NCBI RefSeq assembly: GCF_900167145.1
Contig: NZ_FUWG01000005.1
Coordinates: 83,236-147,235 of the forward strand
DNA length: 64,000 bases
Source: Treponema porcinum
Lineage (GTDB): Bacteria > Spirochaetota > Spirochaetia > Treponematales > Treponemataceae
Direction: 5' to 3'
The translations under genes and the position numbers were made by a program. Below, in pieces: positions 27,145 through 35,811 of the stretch (positions within the stretch are counted from its first letter, which is position 1; every line of letters starts with the position of its first letter). The notes beneath the pieces are model-generated. The model made no database searches, was not told where the DNA came from, and was given only the letters and a program-made list of their open reading frames with translations.

Positions 27145-28491
27145 CTAGTCTTCTGCAGTGCTGCCGAGTTTTCTGTTCAAAGTCTTGCGTTCTATTCCAA
27201 GAATTTCTGCGGTCCTGGATTTATTTCCCTTGTTCGCCGCAAGATTTTGCTGAATGATTATCTTTTCCGCCTCTTCAAGCGTAATTCCGAACGGAACGGA
27301 AATTGAGCCTTCCCCCTGATATTCGCTGATTGACGGCGGCAAATCTTCAAGCGTAACCTTCGTGCCGGAACACATAACGCAGGCGCTTTCTATACAGTTC
27401 TGAAGCTGTCTGATATTTCCCGGCCAGTTATACTTATATAAAGCGCTGCGTGCACGGTTATCAACACCTGTAATGGACTTTCCGTTTTCCTCGCTGAATT
27501 TCTTGACGAATGCATCTACAAGCAGCGGAATATCGTCCTTTCGTTCGCGCAGGGCAGGAACAGGGATACTTACAACGTTCAGGCGGTAGTACAAGTCTTC
27601 GCGGAAACGGCCGGCCTTTACCTCTTCCGCAAGATTTCTGTTCGTAGCCGCAACTACGCGTACGTCAACTTCAAGCGTTTCTTCGCCACCGACGCGCTCG
27701 AATTTTTTTTCCTGAAGAACACGAAGCAACTTGATTTGGGTAGACTGATTTATCTCGCCTATTTCATCAAGAAAAATCGTTCCGCCGTGCGCAAGTTCAA
27801 AGCGCCCTTTTTTCATACTGTCTGCCCCGGTGTAAGCGCCTTTTTCGTGCCCGAACAGCTCGCTTTCAAGCAGAGATTCACTGAGTGCGGCGCAATGCAC
27901 TTTTATAAATGAATTGTTTTTTCGCGGTGAAAGCGAATGGATTGCATCCGCAACAAGTTCCTTTCCAACGCCGCTTTCTCCGGTAATGAGAACGCTCGCT
28001 TTTGACGGCGCAACTTTTTCAACAAGATTGAAAACCTTTTGAATTTCTGCGCTTTTTCCTATCATCTTGCCGAACGAATGAACTGTATCAAGTTCTGACA
28101 AAAGCATTTTGTGCTTAAGGGAAAGTTCCCTTGTTTCAAGCGCACGTTTTACGATTGCGTTCAGCTGATCAAGATTAAGCGGTTTTGTCAGGAAATCATA
28201 CGCACCGTTTTTCATTGCATCTACCGCGGCATCAATACTGCCGTGTCCGGTAAGTACAATTACAGGAATTCCAGGCGTTTCCGTCGTTACGCGGCGCAGG
28301 ACTTCTTCGCCGGAAATGCCGTCCATACGCAGGTCTGTTACTACAAGGTCAATGTCGCCCTTGCTTACAAGTTCAAGTCCCTGCCTGCCGTTTGAAGCCG
28401 TACGGACTGTATAGTCCTCCATTTCAAAATTCGAAGCAAGTCCGTTCCTGATATTTTCTTCATCATCTATTACAAGAATTGTAAATTTCAT
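27145..28491 (-). CDS. NtrC-family sigma54-dependent response regulator
   Basis: Transcription activator for RpoN promoters, 448 residues. Receiver domain 1-120: VIDDEENI, phospho-acceptor Asp53 in LVVTDLRMDG and Lys in FLTKPLN. AAA+ domain about 140-375: Walker A GESGVGKE, the sigma54-contact loop reading GAYTGA instead of GAFTGA, Walker B GTIFLDEIGE, and YYRLNVVSIPVPALRER. The Fis-type DNA-binding helix at the end is SRTAEILGIERKTLNRKL. It is the last gene of a tight operon and lies 31 bases after its cognate kinase. Target genes are not visible; in spirochaetes RpoN systems often control envelope or stress genes. Confidence 0.92.
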   Translation of the reverse strand: MKFTILVIDDEENIRNGLASNFEMEDYTVRTASNGRQGLELVSKGDIDLVVTDLRMDGISGEEVLRRVTTETPGIPVIVLTGHGSIDAAVDAMKNGAYDFLTKPLNLDQLNAIVKRALETRELSLKHKMLLSELDTVHSFGKMIGKSAEIQKVFNLVEKVAPSKASVLITGESGVGKELVADAIHSLSPRKNNSFIKVHCAALSESLLESELFGHEKGAYTGADSMKKGRFELAHGGTIFLDEIGEINQSTQIKLLRVLQEKKFERVGGEETLEVDVRVVAATNRNLAEEVKAGRFREDLYYRLNVVSIPVPALRERKDDIPLLVDAFVKKFSEENGKSITGVDNRARSALYKYNWPGNIRQLQNCIESACVMCSGTKVTLEDLPPSISEYQGEGSISVPFGITLEEAEKIIIQQNLAANKGNKSRTAEILGIERKTLNRKLGSTAED

Positions 28492-28522
28492 AGCAGTTCA
28501 CCTTTTTTCCGTCAATTTTCCG

Positions 28523-29761
28523 TCAGCTTTCTATAAGTTTTCTATCTGTCTGCGGTACAGGAATAGAAAGCACAAATGAAGTTCCCTTCCCCTGTTCTGA
28601 CTTAACCTGAATATCGCCGGAAAACTCTTTTATAATTTTATAGACCATCGTCATTCCAAGACCAGTACCGTTCGCTTTTGTCGTAAAATACGGCTCGAAA
28701 ATCCGCGCCGCCGTTTCTCCGCTCATTCCGGTTCCGTTATCTTCAACCGCAATCAGAATTTTATCATACGATTCCGAAACAGTTATGATAATCTTACCGG
28801 TCATATCCTTCTTTTCCGGCTGATTTTCCTGCGCACAGCAGCTGTCGCCGTAACGTTCCTTGATTGCCGCAAACGCATTCTGAATAAGATTGATGACGGC
28901 TTCGCGGAAGAGTTTTTCGTCAATAAGAAGGCGCGGACAGTTTGACGGAGCGTTAAGGACAAGCGAAACGCACGACTTGTTGAATTCAGGCGCAAAAAAT
29001 TCAACGATATTGGAAAGAACTTTCACCGGATTGGAAAGAGTAAGCTCCGCCTTTACAGGGCGCACCGCAAACAGAAAATCCATCACAAGTTTGTTCAGGT
29101 TTTCAATTTCTTCATTAACTACGTCAAGATGTTCCTCAAGCAGTTTTTTGTCAGGGAGCATTCCGTCCGTACTGCGCTTTTTGTTTACCGCACGCTGAAT
29201 AAGCTGAATGTGAATTGAAATTGCGCCCAGCGGATTTTTTATTTCGTGCGCCATTCCGGCAGCAAGATTTGTAAGGCCAGCCATATTTTCCATACGGCGG
29301 AGCTTCACCTCCTGCTTGCGTTTTTCCGTAATATCATAAATTTTTATGATGTTTCCGCGCATTTCCGAATTGTGCACCAGAGAAAAAATAGACACCGTAA
29401 GAAAACGGACTGAACCGATTGAATCAGTCGTTGTAAATTCCTCAGAAACATTAGTCTTATCTTCATCTGCACATTTTTTAAGGAACTCGGAAATCTCCGG
29501 TTCGGAAATAAATTCCCACACGCGCAGATTTTCACCTTTTGCTTCGTCAGAATAATACATAAACGAAAGATAGCGTTCGGCAATTTTATTTATTTTCAAA
29601 ATCTTCCATTCGCGGTCAACAACAATCAGACCGGTAGAAAGCGACTCAAGAATAGAGTCAAGCATTTCGTTTTCGGTCGTAATGGAATTCAAGACTGTTT
29701 TCAGCTGCTCCTGAGAAAGCTTGGGGAGCATTTCGGAAACACGTTTTACATAATCACGCAT
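28523..29761 (-). CDS. PAS-domain sensor histidine kinase (NtrB-like)
   Basis: The 412-residue kinase has no membrane segment, so it senses a cytoplasmic signal. PAS domain about 35-145 (LSTGLIVVDREWKILKINKIAERYL). The HisKA motif GMAHEIKNPLGAISIHIQ holds the phospho-accepting His near residue 175. The ATPase has NLIQNAFAAI, VEDNGTGMSGETAARIFEPYFTTK and GTGLGMTMVYKII. It overlaps the end of holB by 16 bases and pairs with the adjacent response regulator. The PAS ligand is unknown. Confidence 0.9.
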   Translation of the reverse strand: MRDYVKRVSEMLPKLSQEQLKTVLNSITTENEMLDSILESLSTGLIVVDREWKILKINKIAERYLSFMYYSDEAKGENLRVWEFISEPEISEFLKKCADEDKTNVSEEFTTTDSIGSVRFLTVSIFSLVHNSEMRGNIIKIYDITEKRKQEVKLRRMENMAGLTNLAAGMAHEIKNPLGAISIHIQLIQRAVNKKRSTDGMLPDKKLLEEHLDVVNEEIENLNKLVMDFLFAVRPVKAELTLSNPVKVLSNIVEFFAPEFNKSCVSLVLNAPSNCPRLLIDEKLFREAVINLIQNAFAAIKERYGDSCCAQENQPEKKDMTGKIIITVSESYDKILIAVEDNGTGMSGETAARIFEPYFTTKANGTGLGMTMVYKIIKEFSGDIQVKSEQGKGTSFVLSIPVPQTDRKLIES

Positions 29762-30975
29762 AACAGCACATTCCCATACATTTTATTTACTTTTGAAAGT
29801 TCTTTTACAAGGACTTCCAGCGCAGACTGAACGGACTGGTTGAATACGGACACATTGTTCCAGCAGTCCTGAACTGCCTTTACCACACAGGAAGAAGCCT
29901 GCGCACCGGAAGGAGTTTTGAAGAGCGGGCGCTGATATTCAAGGAGTCCGCGAAGAAACACCTTGAGCATAATGCGCGGCTCAAAGTTTTTACATTCTTT
30001 TATGACGCCCTGAATATCCGGAATATGACCGGAAGCAATCTCCGATAAAAACGACTTTGCGCTTTGCCTGAGCTGATCCGGCAAGACAGGAAGAAACGTC
30101 TGCAAATAGTCATCAATAGAGCCTGAAAAACTGTTTTTATGAAATACCCGGGATATTACGTCCTGCTGCTGTTCCAAAGTTCTTTCGGAAAAATTGTACG
30201 TACGAACGCGGCTCAAAATTGTCGGCATAACAGCACTGCGGCGCGTTGCAGTCAGAATAAAAACAGTATCTTCCGGCGGTTCTTCAAGGATTTTTAAAAG
30301 TGCGTTTCTTACGCTTTCAAGCATCCTGTCAGCATTTTCGATAATTATCGTTTTTGTTCCGCCGGAACTTTTCATCCGCGCCCAGGAACTCACGTTCCTT
30401 ATATGGCTTATCGGTATTGAGGCGTATAAAAAATCTTTTTCCAGTTTCTGGCAGAGTTCAACAAGTTTTCCGCAAGTTTTTTCAACAGTTTTAAAGTCAG
30501 GCAGATTATGCGGAAAATCAACTGTTTCAAGTTGTTCATCAATTTCAGATGTTACAGAAGCAATTTTATTGATTTTATCATCATCATTCCACAGCACTGG
30601 AGAAAAACGCAGAGTAAGCTTACGAACACTGCGCAGGAACAAATAGCGTGCTGCCGTAAGGTACGATGCATTGTTTGCGGCTGCCTGCAAAAACGCATAG
30701 GATGCAGCGGCAATTTCCGGAGTACAGTCGCGCGGACCTGTCAAAATAAGATTGCCGCTTACAAGAGCCTTGTGCTGCAGGCAGGACGGACACGTGCAGT
30801 TCCAAATAGCGTGCGGCGTTTCGGTACACGAAAGAATGCGCGCCGTTTCCAAAGCAGCAGTAAGTTTTCCGCTTCCCTGCGGTCCTGAGAAAAGTACGCT
30901 GCCCGGAAACTGTTTCGAGTCTAAATCAGACTTAAGCTGCTCTGAAATAGTCTGGTGAAGAAGATTGTCATACAT
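29746..30975 (-). CDS. holB: DNA polymerase III delta' subunit
   Basis: Clamp-loader subunit, 409 residues. It has FPGSVLFSGPQGSGKLTAALETARIL (P-loop region), a CxxC-type zinc site in WNCTCPSCLQHKAL, and the clamp-loader stretch TIIIENADRMLESVRNALLKILEEPPEDTVFILTATR with LPTI-like MPTILSRVRTYNF. The C-terminal half is divergent and longer than usual. It overlaps the histidine kinase gene downstream and the CvpA gene upstream by a few bases, so all are translated from one message. A plain DnaX-like AAA+ protein is the alternative, but the delta' features fit better. Confidence 0.85.
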   Translation of the reverse strand: MYDNLLHQTISEQLKSDLDSKQFPGSVLFSGPQGSGKLTAALETARILSCTETPHAIWNCTCPSCLQHKALVSGNLILTGPRDCTPEIAAASYAFLQAAANNASYLTAARYLFLRSVRKLTLRFSPVLWNDDDKINKIASVTSEIDEQLETVDFPHNLPDFKTVEKTCGKLVELCQKLEKDFLYASIPISHIRNVSSWARMKSSGGTKTIIIENADRMLESVRNALLKILEEPPEDTVFILTATRRSAVMPTILSRVRTYNFSERTLEQQQDVISRVFHKNSFSGSIDDYLQTFLPVLPDQLRQSAKSFLSEIASGHIPDIQGVIKECKNFEPRIMLKVFLRGLLEYQRPLFKTPSGAQASSCVVKAVQDCWNNVSVFNQSVQSALEVLVKELSKVNKMYGNVLLCVIM

Positions 30976-31456
30976 TTGCAGCCATTCCTTTTACATACTC
31001 GGCAGAACTGTTTATCACTCCTGAAAGCACAGAAAAAAACAGGCTTTCGGAAACGATGTTGTCAATGTTAAACCAGGGCTGAACTGTCATTACGACCATA
31101 ATGAACAAAACAACTACAAGCCCTTCCAGCACTCCAAGAAGAAATCCAAGAATTCTGTCCAGACCTCGCATAATTTCACCTGAAAACAATTTGTCAACAA
31201 GCTGCTGAATAATGCAGATTATGAGAAAAACGACTACAAATATAAGAAGGAACGAAAGAACGGCAGAAATAATTGTATTGTGGATCGTATTTTCAACAAA
31301 CGGCGTAAGTTTTGGTGAAAAGATAATAGCGCACGCAAGTCCGCCGAATACAGACATTTTGCCGAAAAATTCCTTTATAAGTCCTTTTATCATAGCAAGA
31401 ACGGCAAAAATCAAAATGATGATTAAAAAACATATATCAACAGGCGCAAAAACCAT
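30968..31456 (-). CDS. CvpA-family membrane protein
   Basis: The 162-residue protein has four hydrophobic helices (about 5-25, 30-50, 65-90 and 105-128) in the CvpA arrangement, with MIKGLIKEFFGKMSVFGGLACAI and RGLDRILGFLLGVLEGLVVV. E. coli CvpA is linked to colicin V production and envelope homeostasis; the molecular role here is unknown. Start at 31456 is chosen because GGAG lies 10 bases upstream; an overlapping TTG start is possible. Its start lies within the last bases of murG, so the two are translationally coupled. Confidence 0.82.
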   Translation of the reverse strand: MVFAPVDICFLIIILIFAVLAMIKGLIKEFFGKMSVFGGLACAIIFSPKLTPFVENTIHNTIISAVLSFLLIFVVVFLIICIIQQLVDKLFSGEIMRGLDRILGFLLGVLEGLVVVLFIMVVMTVQPWFNIDNIVSESLFFSVLSGVINSSAEYVKGMAANV

Positions 31457-31460
31457 ATCA

Positions 31461-32642
31461 TTACACTCCAACGAACGTTTTGTTCACCTCAGTATACAAT
31501 AAACCGGCAATTTTTTCAGCCGGCTTTTCAGTTCCAGAAAGCGAGCGCGCTTTTTCTCCGAACTGCCGCCGTATATCCGCATTAAGGAAAGGCTCTAAAG
31601 CCGTGCGCATTTTTTCAGAAGATGCATTTTCCCGCGCAAGAACGACGGCGGCACCTGCTTTTTCAAAATACGCAGCATTATCCTCCTGGTCACCGCGCGT
31701 TCCGCTTCCGCACAGAGGAACAAGCACCATCGGCTTACCAAGAACGGCAGATTCCCAAATTGAATTCGCACCGGCGCGGGAAAGAACTACGTCACAGCAT
31801 GCAATAACATCAGGCATCTCGGAATAAATAAAAGGATACGGTCTGTAATTCTGCCGGACACATTCAGCTGCAGATTCCATCACAAAATCATCAGCGTTTT
31901 TTGTTCCCGTCTGATGCACTACAATAAAGCGCCTGCACAGCCATTCGATATTTTCCTTTACAAGATAATTTATCTGTCTTGCCCCAAGACTTCCGCCCAG
32001 AACAAGAAGTACAGGTTTATCAGCCGCCTCTATTCCAAGAAAAGAACGCCCTCTTTCCGCGCTTGCAGAATAAAACACTGGCCGAACGGGATTTCCAGTA
32101 ACAATACATTTTTGGGCAGATGAAACACCCAAAAATCCGGCAGTTTCTTTGTATGAAACAAGAATCTTCTTTGCACTCTTTGCATTTATGCGCGTTGCAA
32201 GTCCGGGCGTAAAGTCACATTCATGGGTATACACAGGAATACGCAAAAGGCGCGCGCTGAAGCACGGAGGAACGCTTACAAATCCGCCTTTTGAAAAAAG
32301 AACGTCTGGGTTTATTTTAAGAAGAATGAAAAACGAAGCAATAAATCCTGCAAAAATCTTGAAAAGGTCAAAAAAATTTTTCAGTGAAAAATAACGCCGT
32401 AACTTTCCGGACGGAATTCCGTAAAACCGGTCTGCGCTTGGTTTTCCGTCAGCACCGATGTTTTTTTCTACAATCGTCCTGTCCATGCCGGATGAATTAC
32501 CTATCCAATATATGTGTACTTTTTTGTTGTTTTCAGCACAAATTGCACGAACAGCATCAGCAACGGCAAGCCCCGGATAAATATGACCGCCAGTACCGCC
32601 ACCCGTGCATACAATAGTAATATCGCTCTTATTTTTTGTCAT
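31461..32642 (-). CDS. murG: UDP-GlcNAc:lipid I GlcNAc transferase
   Basis: Peripheral inner-membrane glycosyltransferase that converts lipid I to lipid II in peptidoglycan synthesis. It has IVCTGGGTGGHIYPGLAVADAV (MurG G-loop 1), FSKGGFVSVPPC, YTHECDFTPGLATRINAK, VTGNPVRPVF, LVLGGSLGARQIN and LSRAGANSIWE (UDP-GlcNAc site). Length 393 is slightly above the usual 350-370, with insertions in the N-domain. It follows the ankyrin gene by 14 bases and overlaps the CvpA gene. Confidence 0.94.
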   Translation of the reverse strand: MTKNKSDITIVCTGGGTGGHIYPGLAVADAVRAICAENNKKVHIYWIGNSSGMDRTIVEKNIGADGKPSADRFYGIPSGKLRRYFSLKNFFDLFKIFAGFIASFFILLKINPDVLFSKGGFVSVPPCFSARLLRIPVYTHECDFTPGLATRINAKSAKKILVSYKETAGFLGVSSAQKCIVTGNPVRPVFYSASAERGRSFLGIEAADKPVLLVLGGSLGARQINYLVKENIEWLCRRFIVVHQTGTKNADDFVMESAAECVRQNYRPYPFIYSEMPDVIACCDVVLSRAGANSIWESAVLGKPMVLVPLCGSGTRGDQEDNAAYFEKAGAAVVLARENASSEKMRTALEPFLNADIRRQFGEKARSLSGTEKPAEKIAGLLYTEVNKTFVGV

Positions 32643-32656
32643 AATACCAAATTGTA

Positions 32657-33538
32657 TTATTCTTTATGGTATTTTTCAAGGAGAGAAAGTATGGCTTCTT
32701 TTTTAAAAAGACTTGCATAGGCATACGCGCTCATTCCCATGGCATCAGGAATGTCGACGTCAGCACCGTTTTCCACAAGAAGGCGGCACAAGTCGATTTT
32801 ATCAGCACCAACTGCAAGAACAATCATCGTCTGTCCGTCCTTGCTAAGTCTGTTCACGTCAGCACCCTGCTTTATAAGAAATCCTGCAATATCAGTATTT
32901 CCCTTCCACACTGCATCCATAAGCGGAGTATAGCCGCGGTCATCAGAAACAGGATCAACGTCACAGCCGTGAGAAACAAGCCATTTCACAAGTTCAAGAC
33001 TTTCGCACCGGCAGGCAACATTCAGCATTGGAGTTCCTTCACTGTTACGGATATTAACGTCCATTCCTGCACGCAGATAACAGGCGCACAGCTCCGTATT
33101 TTCCTTTTCAATCTGCAATGCAAAGCAATCCGACGAAAACGGAAGCCCATGCTCAAACAGGTAGCGGTATGCTTTGTTTTTTTCAAAATCAGAAATAATC
33201 TGCCCTTTCTGCTCCCCAAGATAAGAAACAAGAGCGCCAAAATCCTCGCTGACAACAAGCTTATCGGAACAGTCAATTTCACGACTCAAGTCCTGCAAGT
33301 CAGTATAGACAGGAACTGATGCGCCGCACATAAAACCGGCGATAAAATCAATTTCACGGCTCCGTTCCTCAACTGAAATAACGCAGTGAGTAATGCCGCC
33401 AAGATTTCCATATACAGAGCGCAGTTCTGACTCCTCAGGTGAAACAGCAGATAGCACTGCATCCTTAAAATTACGTTCCACAGCAGAACGCATTTTCTTC
33501 ATTTTATTTTTGTCGGAACAGATTAAAAGCCAATTCAT
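32657..33538 (-). CDS. Cytoplasmic ankyrin-repeat protein
   Basis: The 293-residue protein has no signal peptide. The N-terminal half (MNWLLICSDKNKMKKMRSAV... VPVYTDLQ) resembles a receiver-like or TIR-like alpha/beta fold, which is inference only. From about residue 130 ankyrin repeats follow: LFEHGLPFSSDCFAL, EGTPMLNVACRCESLELVKWLV, RGYTPLMDAVWKGNTDIAGFLI, DGQTMIVLAVGADKIDLCRLLV and MGMSAYAYASLF. It is the first gene of the murG operon. Its partner is unknown. Confidence 0.8.
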   Translation of the reverse strand: MNWLLICSDKNKMKKMRSAVERNFKDAVLSAVSPEESELRSVYGNLGGITHCVISVEERSREIDFIAGFMCGASVPVYTDLQDLSREIDCSDKLVVSEDFGALVSYLGEQKGQIISDFEKNKAYRYLFEHGLPFSSDCFALQIEKENTELCACYLRAGMDVNIRNSEGTPMLNVACRCESLELVKWLVSHGCDVDPVSDDRGYTPLMDAVWKGNTDIAGFLIKQGADVNRLSKDGQTMIVLAVGADKIDLCRLLVENGADVDIPDAMGMSAYAYASLFKKEAILSLLEKYHKE

Positions 33539-33604
33539 AGCATCTATTATAAGACTGAAAAATCAATAAGACAAGAAAATTTTTGTTTCAGGAAGTCATA
33601 AAAA

Positions 33605-33633
33605 AAAGACCCGAACTTTTGTTCAGGTCTTTT
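33605..33633 (-). terminator. Terminator of tRNA-Val
   Basis: An 11-bp stem with one mismatch (AAGACC..GAAC with GTTC..GGTCTT, four-base loop) followed on the minus strand by a run of eight or more T. It lies 3 bases past the tRNA-Val 3' end. Confidence 0.85.
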
Positions 33634-33635
33634 AG

Positions 33636-33709
33636 TGGACGGTGAGAGGATCGAACTCCCGACATTCTGGGTGTAAACCAGACGCTCGTACCAGCTGAGC
33701 TAACCGTCC
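33636..33709 (-). tRNA. tRNA-Val (anticodon UAC)
   Basis: Minus-strand acceptor GGACGGT pairs with ACCGTCC, discriminator A. D arm has AGCTCAGCTGGTACGAGC. The anticodon stem TCTGG/CCAGA encloses the loop TTTACAC (anticodon TAC). The T arm holds GAGTTCGATCCTC. CCA is not encoded. Length 74. Confidence 0.95.
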
Positions 33710-33781
33710 GTATCTCGTTGCGATGTATAAACTATATCACAACAAGATATTTTATGTCAACAGGTAAAATAAAAAAAATGA

Positions 33782-34627
33782 TTATTTTCCGCAAATTTTT
33801 TTCTGACATTCTTTATAAATCTCTGATGTCTTCTGAACGACATCAGATGGAATTTCCTTAATGGAAGCATCGCCAGCAAGACCGTTCGCCTTAAGCCAGT
33901 CGCGGACAAACTGCTTGTCATAGCTTGCAGGGCTTGAACCCGGTTCATATTTAGAAAGATCCCAGAAACGGCTTGAATCAGGAGTAAGCACTTCATCAGC
34001 AAGCACAAGTTCGCCGTTCTCGTCAAGACCGAATTCAAACTTCGTATCTGCTATGATAATGCCGCTCCTGTATGCGTGCTCGTAGCACTTTTTGTATACG
34101 TCAAGTGCTGCCTTTTCAATTTTTTCGCCAAGCTCACTGCCCAAATCATTTTTCATATAATCCAAAGTTACGTTTATATCGTGTCCTTCGGCAGCTTTTG
34201 TAGAAGGCGTAACAATCGGCTCGTCAAGTTTTTCAGCCTGAATATAAGTCTTGTCAAACTTATGACCAAGGAACGGCTCGCCCTTTTTATACGCTTCATA
34301 CATAGAACCGAACATATAGCCGCGGACAATTACCTCATATGGAATCATCTTAAGTTTTTTTACAAGAATAGTACGCCCTTCATACTCCGGTTTCTGGAAT
34401 TCAGCAGGCATATCTTTCAAATCAGATGAAATCATATGATTTTTTACAATATCCTTAGTATAGTCAAACCAGAAATTGGAAAGCGCGTTCAGAACTTTTC
34501 CCTTGTCTGTAATTAACGTAGGAAGAATAACGTCGAATGCGCTCAAACGGTCTGTCGTAACGATGACCATCCGTCCGTCTTCAAGGTCGTACACTTCGCG
34601 GACTTTTCCGCTGATGATTTTTTTCAT
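33782..34627 (-). CDS. purC: SAICAR synthase
   Basis: Phosphoribosylaminoimidazole-succinocarboxamide synthase of purine synthesis, 281 residues. It begins MKKIISGKVREVYDLEDGRM and has TTDRLSAFDVILPTLITDKG, VRGYMFGSMYEAY, IIADTKFEFGLDENGELVLADEVLTPDSSRFW and SYDKQFVRDWL. Length matches the longer PurC type. AGGGG lies 8 bases before the ATG. It stands alone, between a tRNA and an AI-2E-type gene. Confidence 0.95.
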   Translation of the reverse strand: MKKIISGKVREVYDLEDGRMVIVTTDRLSAFDVILPTLITDKGKVLNALSNFWFDYTKDIVKNHMISSDLKDMPAEFQKPEYEGRTILVKKLKMIPYEVIVRGYMFGSMYEAYKKGEPFLGHKFDKTYIQAEKLDEPIVTPSTKAAEGHDINVTLDYMKNDLGSELGEKIEKAALDVYKKCYEHAYRSGIIIADTKFEFGLDENGELVLADEVLTPDSSRFWDLSKYEPGSSPASYDKQFVRDWLKANGLAGDASIKEIPSDVVQKTSEIYKECQKKICGK

Positions 34628-34716
34628 TTTACTGCCCCTGTCTATATGAAATTATTACCAGATAGTACCATTTTGTGTACTATTTTTCAATTGCCCGCAT
34701 TTTCTTACATCCGGCA

Positions 34717-35808
34717 TTACGCTTCTTCCTCAACTTCAGAAAGTTCTTTCTGCGTATCAGCCGGTTTGTTTCCAAGAATAATGGCTATAGGATGAAGAAA
34801 CGAAACGTTCTCGCAGATAATCTTTACAATCATCATAAGCGGAACTGCAATTATCATTCCGATAAAGCCCCACATCCATCCCCAGAAAGTAAGGCTTACA
34901 AGAATGACGAACGGCGAAATGCCAAGATTTTTCCCCTCTATCCTAGGCTCAACGATGTTTCCGAGAATCATATTTACCGCCGTTATCGAAACGAATATAA
35001 ATATAATGCGAAGAGAGTTTGGATAGAACTGAATAAGCGTAAAAAGAGTTGTTATCAGCACGGAGAAAATAGAGCCGAACGTCGGTATGAAATTCATTAC
35101 GAACGCAAGAAACGCCCACAGAACGGCAAAATCAACGCCGGCGATAAGGCAGCAGATGAACACAAGCGCACCTGTTGCAAGAGAAATAAAAAATTTTATG
35201 GAAAGAAAATGAACCGTTTCCGTTATTATTTTTCTAGTTACCGTCATAACACGGCGGCTGTTCTTCCCCTGAAAAATCGCATCGACTTTTTCGTGGCTGT
35301 AGCGCATTTCAATCAGCAGAAATACAATGAAAAGCAAAATCATTCCCACATTCTTTGTAAAGGCAAGAACATCACCGGAAAAAGAAATTGCCGTTTTCTG
35401 CACGAATTCCCGGACTTTCAGCTGCCCCCAGATATTCTCAAAAAAACTTTTGTCGTCATAGAACTGGAATTCAAAAGTATCCGCGCACATCTTGTACAGA
35501 TACAGGAATTTCGATTCGTATTTCGGATACTGGCTTAAGAAAGTCGTAAGGCTTGTTCCGATTATAGTCGAAAGCACCATTATAATGACGACTACAATCA
35601 GAACCATAACAATAGAACCCAGTACCCAAGGAAATTTCAGCTTTTCATTCAGCCGCTTTACAATCGGATAGAACACGCAGGAAAGCAGAACAGATATTAC
35701 AACAGGAAGCATAAACGAAGCCGTTACCTTCATTAAGAAACCCATTATAACAACGCTGCAAAATAAAAGCAGATACAATATATTCTTTGAATACTGGTCT
35801 TTAGTCAT
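34717..35808 (-). CDS. AI-2E family transporter (PerM-like)
   Basis: Inner-membrane protein of 363 residues with about eight helices: two near the N-terminus, one before a large soluble region (residues 85-150), and four to five clustered from about 205. It has FIPTFGSIFSV and IVEPRIEGKNLGISPFVILVSL, which are PF01594 signatures (the family around E. coli PerM and TqsA). Members have been proposed to export AI-2 or act as sodium/proton antiporters; substrate is unknown here. Its start lies 3 bases after serS, so it is co-transcribed. Confidence 0.85.
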   Translation of the reverse strand: MTKDQYSKNILYLLLFCSVVIMGFLMKVTASFMLPVVISVLLSCVFYPIVKRLNEKLKFPWVLGSIVMVLIVVVIIMVLSTIIGTSLTTFLSQYPKYESKFLYLYKMCADTFEFQFYDDKSFFENIWGQLKVREFVQKTAISFSGDVLAFTKNVGMILLFIVFLLIEMRYSHEKVDAIFQGKNSRRVMTVTRKIITETVHFLSIKFFISLATGALVFICCLIAGVDFAVLWAFLAFVMNFIPTFGSIFSVLITTLFTLIQFYPNSLRIIFIFVSITAVNMILGNIVEPRIEGKNLGISPFVILVSLTFWGWMWGFIGMIIAVPLMMIVKIICENVSFLHPIAIILGNKPADTQKELSEVEEEA

Positions 35809-35811
35809 ACA

